Assembly (NCBI GenBank): GCA_027627225.1
Contig: CM051027.1
Coordinates: 41,291,618-41,355,617, forward strand
Source of the DNA: Congeria kusceri
Taxonomy: Eukaryota; Mollusca; Bivalvia; Myida; Dreissenidae
DNA: 64,000 bases
Reading direction: 5' to 3'
Of this stretch, positions 11,901 to 21,279 are shown one piece after another. The position numbers and the translations under genes were made by a program. The stretch's first letter is position 1. Each line of letters opens with the position of its first letter. Below the pieces are notes generated by a model. It was not told the DNA's origin. It worked only from the letters and a program-made list of their open reading frames with translations, and searched no databases.

Positions 11901-14900
11901 CTACCTAGATCTAATTAGATCGTTACTGGTCGGTGTTCCTGACCGATAGTTTTAAACCGTCCAAAATATTCCAGTGGAGATCGAGAATTTTGACGCTCGA
12001 GAAACGATCGGGTGTCGGTCGGTCGCGTAAAGATTCTGTAGAAATCTAGTTTGGTCGGGAATCACAAGTTATACCGATTATGTCGACTGATACTCGATCA
12101 ACATCCGACCGTTTCCCGATTGACCCGATCCATGTTCGATCTGCTGTCCAGATCGACTTGACCAATATCCGACCACACCTGATCACTTCTCGATCGCTAC
12201 TCGATCTTTTACCGACCTTACACGATTTCATAATTTCGACGTCATAAAAAGCCCGCGCTTTCCTTTCATTCTATTTTAGCACTTACATGCTAAAAAACCT
12301 CATCGCAAAAATACAACGCGTTAAACAGCAAAACGAGTTTTGAGTGAAACGGCAATTTGTGTTTAATTTTCGAGTGTGATTTTATTTTATTTGTGAACTT
12401 TGTTTCAAAAGAAAGATATGTTCATGTTATTTCCTTATTAAATCATACTGCAAAATATTAATATATATTGTTGTATTAAGTAACTGGTTTTGTGTTACAA
12501 TGTAGAGTTGATCTGATCCACAGCAGCTGTTTCACAACGATATGTAGCATCGGTAGTGCTCACGGTCGATTCAACGATATGTAGCATCGGTAGTGCTCAC
12601 GGTCGATTCAACGATATGTAGCATCGGTAGTGCTCACGGTCGATTCAACGATATGTAGCATCGGTAGTGCTCACGGTCGATTCAACGATATGTAGCATCG
12701 GTAGTGCTCACGGTCGATTCAACGTTGATTTGTTTGATGCAATTGCCTTTCGTGATACATCGACGTTGGTTTTGTTTCTGAAATGTCGTTTTTAGACTGT
12801 TGGCGAAATCCAACGGTCTTTTGACAGGGTAATTACCAAAACAGGTATCGCGGAAAACTACTATCATTTGGGTAGTTCCAGGTCACTGACGACAAAAACC
12901 GCTTTATTTTAAATGTACTTGCAATCATGTAAGCCTATATATACTTTGAAAGACAGATATCTCAGAAACAATTTGCATGTTTGAAACATTTGGTATAATT
13001 CAATATTTTTGTTAAATATTGTGCTGAACTGTATGCACCGATTGCAGGGGTTCCGAATCAAGTACGTGTGTTCCGGGTCACTTCGCACTTCTATTATAGT
13101 TTCCTTAAGGGTTTGTTTTAAAAGCATTTTTAACGTTTAATATGAGTTAGTACTTGTCAAACAACACCACGAGGAAGATATATTCATTTCTTGAACCGGA
13201 CAACACATAATAACAATATAAAAGTTAGGACACATTGAAGATTTTCCCACGTTTGTCATCTTATTTATATTTCATATAGGATGTGGGTCAATATATGAAA
13301 AGGTATAAAGCCATACAGATTCCATTTCCATTCAGAATGAGATGTTAGACTACAACAATGAAATCATCTTATAATTGATCAACGTGTGCCAATGCTTTTG
13401 ACTGGTTAATTGAATATAAAAATACCAGCTAAAAGTTTTAAAAAAAATCCGCGAAATACATGAAATCAGTACATTGACCGAAATACGATAAACAATCCAA
13501 AGTGCATTTACGTACGCAATGTGGTAATTGTACATAGATTCTAAACATACATTTATCACCAGTAACAACCAGATCAACAATTTGATTACAATCATAAGCA
13601 CATTGACAAAATTAACAACCTAAGAATATAAGAGTAACAAAACGCATAATGATAGAAAAAGATAAGATATACCGGTTGCGCCGTTCTAATGGTAACACCA
13701 ATACTCTGAAACACATGCACAGTACAACAAAATGATAATATGACAATGTCAAATGTAAACATAAAGCTGTATGCTATCCTAGACTAGAATGTGTAGGACA
13801 CTATAGATCTTGGAATAAACATGTATAAACAACATTTAAATATGGAACTCCCAGTCCCTGCTTCTATTAAAAAGACAATGTTTAACATTTTGACGGCTTT
13901 TGAATACATATACCGTTAATATACACATATACTATATCTGGCTTACATTGATCAACTGTAATACTGATTTTAATGAGATAAACTATCTGAATACATTAAA
14001 ACATTGAAGGGTCTTCTTGGTTCGCTCTATGGCTGGCACCATTCTTCAATTTGAAATACCACGAACAGTTATTATGTTATTTATTTTACTTATAGAAGGG
14101 TAAATCAAACCTACGAGAAGCATACCTATAATACCCCCCTTATTTGTGTAACAAAAATACATATTAGTCAATAAATACTTGTCTTACAATGTGCATGAGT
14201 GTACTGACCCAACCAACACATGGAGAAATTCCATAAAGCATATATATATTAGAAATTGCTTGACATATCCCCCTGAAACAATGAGGTCCGTTCATGTGAC
14301 CTGGAATACCCCAATACACATATGTTGATATTACCGTTGTTTTCTACAGTAATATGGACATCAGGGTTTTCTTATGCATACATTACAAATATACATTTAT
14401 GTACCAATTGATACCATACATGTGCCCATATACCGGGCATTTCCGATGTTTTATCGCGATGAATAAACCCTAGCCTAGTTTCTGCAACCGGTGTTCATGT
14501 AGATTTTTCAATATGTATTACTAATAAAGGCTTGTTTCGGTTCATTGATCCGCACACAGAGTTGAAACTTTGGTGATTTACTGCAAATGTATAGCTGTTC
14601 CAACACCAGTTAATAAAAGTTCGAAATGGGAGGGTTGCAATTATTTTCAGAACCATTCATCTTAAAGTGACCCGGAACTACCAGTGATTCGGAATTAATT
14701 CAATGGCTGTACTTCTTTTCTTTGCAGGCTACGAGTCAGTAAATTCAAACCTAAAAGGCTCCTTCTTAAAAAAAAATTCACGCCTGTTTTTTTACTTTTA
14801 ATTATTTAAGAGAATGTATGCCATGTGTATTATAATGTGTATAGCATTTGATTTATTACAATGACAGTTTCTAATAAAATAAAATTTATTTTAAATGTTA

Positions 14901-17900
14901 CGCCAAACTAATGACACCCCTATGTTCGCTATTTACTTGCATGTAACCGAAATATTCATCTGGGTGTCATGAAATAGACACTAAATGAATGTGCTACATC
15001 GGTTATTTTTGACTAATGTTTCCTTTTTAGCAAAAATGCACTCATAATTCACATGGGTGTCCTGGCATTAGACAACTAAATTAATGCGCTACATCGGTTA
15101 TTTTTGACTCGTTGTGAAAGTGGTATGCTTGTTACCGATTCTTATTCTGAATATTTTTACAACAAATTACTGCAATTCATTAAATTTAAATTGTAGTATT
15201 GAAAATGGAGAGCAAGCATCGTATGACCTACTTTTGACCCAGAAGGCTACGAAGAACTAACAATCGGTGCTCCTAACTACTACGCTTCATCGGTTATTCT
15301 GGCCCGTTGCAGACTGACTTGTTGACTGGCCTGTATATAATTCCGTTTGCATAAGATAATAAGCTCGAAAAAAAATAATATTATGATGTCGTATACAATT
15401 GAATAAGAAGCCATACTATCAAGTTAAAAGGTGGGAAATTGAACTTCATTCAAACAAATGTTTCGTTTTTAGAAAAAATGCACTCATAATTCACAGGCTT
15501 TTAGTTTCTTTTGTCGCCAACAGTCTTTCTACGATGTCGGCGTTTTGATCTTTATTGTTTTGTGTTTGTTTTTGATTTGTTTAAAGGCAATTTAATTTGA
15601 AGATCAGATTTATTAGTGTTCATTTAGGTAGATACATAATGTTCGTGATCAAAATGATTATTAAAGGATAAGTTGTCTGGTGTCATGTAGATCTTGTACG
15701 CATGTCGTTCTTTGTCGCAGTGATGTCTACTTATGTCTTCTTATGTCGCCAAATAGCGGCGAGAATTTTAAACGTATGGGCGATATTTTATTCTCGTCGA
15801 AGACATGTCGAAGGAATCTCGCGCACTCTCAAACACACTCGAACACTTCCCTTGTCGTAGCGTTTCGCCGCATATTATCGTTCTACGACATAACACGAGT
15901 TTGCTGCGAGTTTGGGAGACTTGCCTACGACATCTGTTTGTCCGTTTATCGTAAAATGTCGTCATAAACTCGTGCTCATGTCCTCACAAGTCGTACAGAC
16001 TCGTCCACACCCGTACATTCTCGAAGACTAGTCTTCGATTGTCGAAAATGTATCGTACGCATATCTCGCCTGAACTCGTGATAAAATGTGATTATCGTAT
16101 TAATGTCGCGTCAATTACGTGGTAAGGTTGAAAACAACTCGAACAAATGTCGTCTTGAAACAATTCCGCGACCAACTTATCCACTTTACGGCGAGTTATA
16201 ACTCGCCAGAATTCGTACAGAACTCGTAGCTCAAATTTGGCAGGGCCTTAACCAACAGAACAGCCGTAGCTAATGATTCTGGGCGGAGCCTCATAAACAA
16301 ATAGTACGCAACATATACGGGACATATTCTGATAAATATTTAGTAAAAAGCCGTGTTAGAATGGAAATAATGCTTTTACGTCGTGGTATCAAATCACTCG
16401 TGCTTCGCACTCGTGATTTAATCTATGCGCATCTAAACTTCCGGCCGTGGGTTATTCGACAACAGACTATGACGTAAAAGTATCATTTCTTAAACAACGC
16501 ACTTAGAACTACACAATTATGTATTTGCATAATACTTATATAGTTTATTCATAAACATTTTCACAACGATTGAAAGAAAAATTAAATTAAAATATATATT
16601 TCAAAAAATCACACATAGATTTAAATGCAATATTGAAAACAGTAATTACTAATGCAACCACGTTTTACATAATGTTTGCGACATCAGCAAGAACTTCTAG
16701 ATGCAGTATTTATGTCGCGTACATTGTTATTAAGTCGCTTGTATGTTAAATCGTATTCGCTAGCCAGTCTTCTGAACCAGCTTCAGGGTTGAGATAGTGC
16801 TTTAGTAGTTCCTCTGACGAACCCCAGTGTTAGTCATCAACTTGTTTCCAAGGACGTGCTTGCCATCCGAAAGCTGCCTACCCTGACGCCATTCACCTTG
16901 TTGAAGCTTGTTGTCCTCATCGTCATGGTCGACGGCCTGGTATGCAATAGCAGGATATCGGAACCTGTGAAGGTTGTGCGGGGTAACACATGTTTGGATC
17001 ATTAAGCCGACTGTCTTTGGAGTTTGGATCAAGCAGCCAAGCAAGCATTGGGTACGCAGAGCAAGAGTTCCAAACGCGTTTTCCACCACTCGTCTCGCAC
17101 GGGACAGTCTGTATTGTAAACAACTTACACGTGCAATTACGTTAAACACACATAAATAACTAAAGCATCTTAATATTTTCTACACATTTTAATGTTAATT
17201 ATCGTCAATCAACATGAATTTCATTTTTATTTTTAATGAAGGGTAGAAAATTGTCTAAAGTTAAGTCATTAATTCACAAACTAATTACATCCTCAAGGTT
17301 GCATGAAATTGCTTACCGATAATTGAATATACGCTCTTCAACTGTCATATTTCGCCTTGACTACAGCTTCATCATCCAGGTTTTTAGTGGAAACGCATCG
17401 TCTCCAATGAAGAATGATGGCGTATTCTGGTCAATACTTGCCACTTTGTTGGCGTCTGGCAGACCGATGGTGCTTTTTTGAAGCATGGGTTTGAGTTCAA
17501 AGTTGTTGAAGAGTTGGGCAATGTACTGCCACTCCTCAATAGTGACGACGGCTGGTAGAATCTATTCAGAGTAATACCGTATATGCCTCTAAAACGTATA
17601 GAACAAACTTGCATATCGTACTCTACCAACTCGAAAGAGGTACATCTACTCTGTATACGACGCATCAGTTGCAAGATAACGAATAATGACACCCAATTTC
17701 AATCCAGGATTCAGAGTTTCTCTATAATACAATAACTATGGTGGCATAGAGCTGCCATACGATAACCACTTAAGGTTCGCGAAAACATTCGTGGAAACTA
17801 CATAGCGTTCGGGAACAGATTCGTGTTACCACTTATTTATCTTGATATTTATCTGGATATAAAGATAGCGTTTACGATTATTTTTCTGCAATATATTTTA

Positions 17901-20900
17901 TCATTATACTAAACGGCCTTTAAGTGTCCAAAACTGACATTCGATACATTATCTTGGGGTTGCGAGGTCTTCCGAATTATCTTATTAACACGAATATTAT
18001 CATGATATTATCTTACAACGCGAATCTTAACTAAATAATATTCGTATTACCACTTAATTTGTGCTCGAGGTCTTCCGCATTATCTTACTAACACAAATAT
18101 TATCATGATAATTATCTGACAATGCAAATCTAAACTAGATAATATTCGTGTAACCACTTAATTTGTGCGCGAGGTCTTACACAATATCTTACTTATACAA
18201 ATATTATCATGATCTGACAACGCGAATCTAAACTAGATCATATTCGTGTTACCACTTAATTCGGCGCGTGGTCTTCAGTATCTTACTAACACGAATATTA
18301 TCGTGATAATTATCTTACAACGCGAATCTTAACTAGATAACAATCGTCTTGCCACTTAATTTGTGCGCGAGGTCTCCCGCATTATCTTACTAACACGAAT
18401 AGTATCATGATAATTATCTTACAACGCGAATCTTAACGAAATAATATTCGTGTTACCACTTAATTTTCATGTATCGCAAATGTATTCGCAAACTAATTCT
18501 TGTTGCCAGTTGCCTAACACTAATATTAACATGATAATTATCTTACAACGCAAATCTTTTCTAGTTAATATTCGCGATACCACTGAATTTTCATGTATCT
18601 CAAATGTATTCGAAAACCATTTCGTGTTGCCAGTTATTTAACACGAATATTATCTTAAAAATTATCTTACAAAGGAAATTTTAACTAGTTAACATTTGTG
18701 ATACTACATACGTTTTTATAAACTGAAATTCTGATGTTAGTTCTTGGCAGTTTCAGGCCAGTTTTTCATTAAGCAAATACATTTATTACGTCGAAAAAAA
18801 TCGAAAACACTAGTAAGATATAAAATGAATAACACGAAAGTTAAGTGATAACACGAACATTTTCGCGAACCTTACGTAGTTACCGTAAGGCAGTTCTATA
18901 CCACGATAAATAACAGCTTATAAATACACACATGATGTGCGTCACTCTTTAAATGTAGTTACCTGAAGTTTGAATCTTGCTTCTTAGTAGGGGTGATATT
19001 CGGTCAAGAAACCCCCCAAACATTTGTGCATCAGCTGTTTCAGAGTGTTTGTGTCCATTAAGGTCCTTCCTGTTTAACTCATTTATGAGTTGTTCGTAAT
19101 GGCCTATACAGAGGGCGCCGTGCTAGCCGTGCCTCACCAAGATTTGCATGCGCTGTTTTTCCCTACGACGTTTTCGTTGCTTTTTGTACGCCTATTGACA
19201 CTATCTCCCACCAGCTTCGCCTATTACTATGCTGTGCTTAAGCTCTTACCATCTGGCCCACACGTTCTCAACTACTCAACTTCCATGATATAAAGAATGA
19301 TGCATTATTGATTTTTCCGAAATACTGAAGGCTGATTAAATTTTTTGGCGTTTTTATACACAATTTTATAAAACGTGCATCTTTAACGACCCCAGTACGA
19401 TCAGGTCGCATACGTCGGTATCATCAGAAACAGATCGCGTGGACGTCTAATTGACTTTTTGTCAGTCGAACTTATCGTGTAGGAATCGTGTACGAGTCGG
19501 CCTAGTCGGGAGGAGGTCGGACTAATTGTCGGGTCGAAGTCGTATTGAGTCTGGTCAGATCGTGTAGAAATCGTGTATTGGTCGTGTACTATCGAGAAGC
19601 GGTCCAGAGAAAGTATTGGTCACGCTTTATTTAGCGTTTGATCGACTTAAGTCGGCGGATTTAGGAGATCGGGGTACTTTGAGTCGATTTGATCGGCAGT
19701 GGGAACCTAGCATGATCACACATTCCCGATTTTTACTGCTTTCCTTGATCCGACAGCGTCCCGAATCAAATATGTGAAAAGTCGGGGTTAGATACCAGTC
19801 ATTCCAATTCCCATAGGGTCCCATTAAAAAACGGCGAACTTTCCAAGCATTTTTTCTAGCCTTTTCTTTATTTCAGATTGTGCAAGCATGGTATCAATTT
19901 AAAGATTAATCTGTTCTCTTTCGAAAATTGCAATAAAAAGATATGTCATTTTACTTCTAAGAAAACGCATCTCGCCTGAATGCAGACACCAGTAGAAAAC
20001 AGGGTTCGGCAGTCATATTTCGACAAAAGCCCCATACTATAGTAAACACCCCCCAAACGTTGACCTTTCAAGTTAGCCTCTAATGAAATACACCAAAATG
20101 TTCCAGACAGACATGGGCTATAAGAAATAACCACAAAAGGCATGTCTGAGATTGCTAAATGGCTTTTATACCGGAAGAGAAAGGGAACTATTTAGTAATA
20201 TGCACTACTTTCGAATGGACCACGGAGGGATACACAATGATTTACTGGTATTTAACCTCGGGACAAGATCCTGTGATTTGGGGCTGAAGTGTCCCGATCA
20301 TTCCCGATCCTCCCGACATCGTTCCGGAAGCGTCCGGATTCAGCCGTTTCCAGCTGTGTTTATCAAGTTATCAATCCGATCCTGATACGATTCGTAGCAT
20401 TGTCGGGACTTTGTCTGGACGCTATCGAGGCACTGCCGGGCGGATAGGGAATACCAGGACATGTCGGGCAAGGTCGGCCAAACACACCCGAAAGTAAGGT
20501 TCGTACCGTAACATTCGGGCGATACAGCCGAATTGGTATAGTCGGAATACAACTGGAACGTTGTCGGGAGCCCACATCGGGCATGTGACCGCCGCATTAA
20601 ACTTCAAACTACCTTTCCGGGAAGTTTATGGAAATCCGTTAAGTCAGTACTTAAGATGTCGATAGAAAGCTCAAGTGATCTCTATGACAGACAGATGCAC
20701 TGTCGGAGGATATTTTATTGTGATTTTATTGTGCAGTGTGTTAAACATTACTTGTGTAATGTGTGTTACTGTATTTCAGTATCCTGCGCGGATGACGGAG
20801 ACAACCCCTTGTGTGGAACCCCGCCGTGGGATAAGGGATCGTGTCCTACCAACACTTATGCGCTCTACAACTGTCCCAACCTCTGTGGCATTTGTCCCTG

Positions 20901-21279
20901 TAAGCGTAGTAGTACATGCATTTTGAATTCAGGAACGTAACCATCATTACTGGTGTGCATGTGTAATAATATTCGTGTAAGTAAGAATGCAGTTCAACAC
21001 ATCATAAAATAAGTGCCTTTTGTTGTAAAATTAATGGCTTTTGTTGTTGGTAAATACAAGTTCTACAAACAGCGATTACCGGTACTATTATTTGGTCGCT
21101 TGCATACATACATGCCCTTTCAACTGACGTGATATGATTCTTGTTGCTCTTGTACAGACGCCGGAATGAACTACACCGAGGGGTCGGCCCGGCTCCCAGA
21201 CCCGGGCCACGGTGCGGCCAGCCGGGCCTCGGTGACCTTGACCTGGCTGCTGATGGCGATAATAGCTGCCCGCCAGTAA
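5812..21279 (+). CDS. CAP-superfamily protein with EGF-like and ShK-type modules (partial gene, six exons)
   Basis: Six exons (5812-5980, 7880-7965, 11460-11551, 11673-11777, 20780-20899, 21158-21279) join with matching phases and GT/AG borders. They encode the second half of a CAP (SCP/TAPS, CRISP-like) domain, its Cys-rich tail, a six-Cys EGF-like module, a six-Cys ShK-type module and a short hydrophobic C-terminus. CAP proteins are normally secreted and disulphide-rich. Here the hydrophobic end could be a GPI signal or short anchor (inference). Of the usual CAP cavity residues, the second His (GHYTQ) and the Glu of WYDE are present, but the Glu of GEN is replaced by Gln (GQN). The signal peptide and first CAP half are not visible and should lie left of base 1, so the protein is 5'-incomplete here. 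The EGF and ShK exons are both phase 1-1, which allows module shuffling. Substrate or function cannot be read from sequence. Confidence 0.85.
5981..7879 (+). other. CAP intron, no further feature seen
   Basis: AT-rich intron between CAP exons A and B. No repeat or RNA gene was recognised. Confidence 0.6.
7880..7965 (+). CDS. CAP exon B (VVWAQT to CNYGP)
   Basis: A CCGCAG acceptor precedes VVWAQTALVGCGAARC, which continues GHYTQ from exon A to give the CAP signature GHYTQVVWA.T..VGCG. It is followed by the strand F-Y-V-C-N-Y-G-P, the second CAP signature. The donor GTAGGA follows at 7966, phase 2. Confidence 0.9.
8531..9316. mobile_element. Non-autonomous TIR element (~786 bp)
   Basis: The ends are inverted copies: TTGCTCAAAACTTTAACGGC CAATTAAGCTAAC on the left and its near-exact reverse complement at about 9281-9316. 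Inside lies a second inverted pair built on GTAAGTTCGTGG with GACGT (about 8608-8650 against 8968-8998), so it may be one element with layered repeats or two nested ones. It has no coding capacity. The target duplication is not clear. Confidence 0.75.
9599..9785. mobile_element. Foldback element, ~187 bp
   Basis: The left arm ATAGGTGAGTGTTGGATAAA plus GATGAAGTTT is matched by an inverted right arm ending CCGACACTCACCTAAT. The pairing continues outward through ATAGTATAAAT/TTTATACTAT. The loop contains a smaller palindrome around GAGCGCGAGGCTTGCCAAGCGCTC. A MITE-like hairpin in the CAP intron. Confidence 0.7.
9998..10172. mobile_element. Foldback element with ~64 bp arms
   Basis: AGAAATAATTGACGGGTAAC followed by TGTTGGTTATTGCGGTAATG and on to TTCCGATGC is repeated inverted as GCATCGGAACG... 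to ...TTACCCGTTAATTATTTCT. Only a few mismatches interrupt the arms, and the ~45 bp loop has its own AAACCAC/GTGGTTT pair. The intact arms suggest a young MITE or a structure kept by gene conversion. Confidence 0.8.
11460..11551 (+). CDS. CAP exon C (GNIG..PY..G..CSECP)
   Basis: Acceptor TTACAG. Encodes SGNIGPLNRPYKTG followed by CSECPGNC and a closing LC. This is the usual CRISP/CAP end, where GN....PY..G precedes C..CP..C. The donor GTGAGA follows at 11552, phase 1. Confidence 0.88.
11673..11777 (+). CDS. EGF-like exon
   Basis: Acceptor CACGCAG, 105 nt, phase 1-1. Six cysteines occur in EGF-like order: DC, then ACLNGG, then TCQCKC, then EC. CLNGG is the typical EGF loop after the second Cys. 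Only 121 nt of intron separates it from exon C. The donor GTAAGA follows at 11778. Confidence 0.85.
12538..12722. repeat. 37 bp minisatellite, five perfect copies
   Basis: Unit CGATATGTAGCATCGGTAGT plus GCTCACGGTCGATTCAA is repeated five times, apparently without change, in the CAP intron. Perfect identity means recent expansion, so copy number probably varies between individuals. Confidence 0.95.
12789..15550. mobile_element. TIR element family 'AGACTGTTGGCG', copy A (interrupted)
   Basis: The left end TTTTAGACTGTTGGCGAAATC is at 12790 and the right end CGCCAACAGTCTTTCTACGA is at 15515. Between them, sequence shared with copies B (23159) and C (29324) is split: 12789-12861 and 14706-15550 match the family (for example TTTGCAGGCTACGAGTCAGT), while 12862-14705 is an insertion. 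The phrase ATCGGTTATTTTTGAC occurs twice (around 15000 and 15097). No transposase was seen. Confidence 0.75.
12862..14705. mobile_element. Element nested in copy A, with inverted GGTAGTTCC(A/G)GGTCACT ends
   Basis: GGTAGTTCCAGGTCACT at 12871 is matched by AGTGACCCGGAACTACC at 14667-14683, so the insert has near-terminal inverted repeats 17 bp long. The exact ends and target duplication are unclear. It is AT-rich and I recognise no protein in it. Related strings (TTCCGGGTCACTTC at about 13070, TGACCTGGAATACC at about 14299) occur inside. Confidence 0.6.
15690..16250. repeat. Degenerate TCG/CGA-rich tract
   Basis: The tract is dense in TCG, CGAGT, GTCGT and ACTCG with no fixed period. Similar tracts lie at about 11900-12235, 19420-19720 and 20255-20600. 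The CpG-rich texture is unlike the surrounding AT-rich intron, and the open frames here have no recognisable protein. It may be old repeat sequence. Confidence 0.45.
17737..18908. mobile_element. TIR element nested in the Harbinger pseudogene, TSD AATAAC
   Basis: The left end TATGGTGGCATAGAGCTGCC and right end (reverse complement TATCGTGGTATAGAACTGCC) match over about 57 bp with about nine differences, continuing through AAGGTTCGCGAAAA. The direct repeat AATAAC flanks the element at 17731-17736 and 18909-18914. The inside is mostly a ~105 bp tandem array. It has no coding capacity. It is younger than the Harbinger copy it splits. Confidence 0.8.
17965..18700. repeat. ~105 bp tandem array, about seven units
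   Basis: Units contain CGAGGTCTTCCGCATTATCT, TATTATCATGATAATTATCT, ACAACGCGAATCTTAAC and ATTCGTGTTACCACTTAATT. The last two copies carry a variant, TCATGTATCGCAAATGTATT CG. The array forms the core of the nested TIR element, another case of tandem repeats carried inside a mobile element. Confidence 0.88.
19240..20779 (+). other. CAP intron remainder
   Basis: Holds two of the TCG-rich tracts (19420-19720, 20255-20600). No exon or transposase motif was recognised in this part of the 9 kb intron. Confidence 0.5.
20780..20899 (+). CDS. ShK-type cysteine module exon
   Basis: Acceptor ATTTCAG, 120 nt, phase 1-1. The six cysteines follow the ShKT pattern: SCADD, then LC, a W, GSC, then YNCPNLCGIC. 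Such modules are common accessory domains in extracellular proteins of worms, cnidarians and molluscs. The module alone does not say what this protein does. The donor GTAAGC follows at 20900. The preceding intron is 9.0 kb and holds most of the transposon debris. Confidence 0.87.
21158..21279 (+). CDS. Terminal exon with hydrophobic tail
   Basis: Acceptor TGTACAG. Encodes a GC-rich linker (YAGMNYTEGSARLPDPGHG) with a possible N-glycosylation site NYT, then VTLTWLLMAIIAA and ARQ before TAA at 21277-21279. The short hydrophobic end is compatible with a GPI-attachment signal or weak anchor (inference). CpG-rich base use contrasts with the AT-rich introns. Confidence 0.75.

Larger units (their letters stand above)
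16746..19200 (-). pseudogene. PIF/Harbinger transposase (DDE_Tnp_4 type), broken
   Basis: Three minus-strand blocks match the Harbinger nuclease in order. The N-terminal block (about 19200-18966) reads GHYEQLINELNRKDLNGHK and later FLDRISPLLRSKIQ. The middle block (about 17690-17317) reads DANKVASIDQNTPSFFIGDD, then AFPLKTWMMKL, a TAG stop, and NMTVEERIFNYR. The last block (17108-16746) reads LSRARRVVENAFG and ends AGSEDW. The NYR/LSRARR intron has clean GT/AG borders (17316-17109). Lesions are the TAG where most relatives have Pro-Tyr, frameshifts upstream in the middle block (DASY region), and one near the C-terminus. It cannot make an active enzyme. It is split further by the element at 17737-18908. 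The FIGDD motif would carry a catalytic Asp. Confidence 0.85.
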
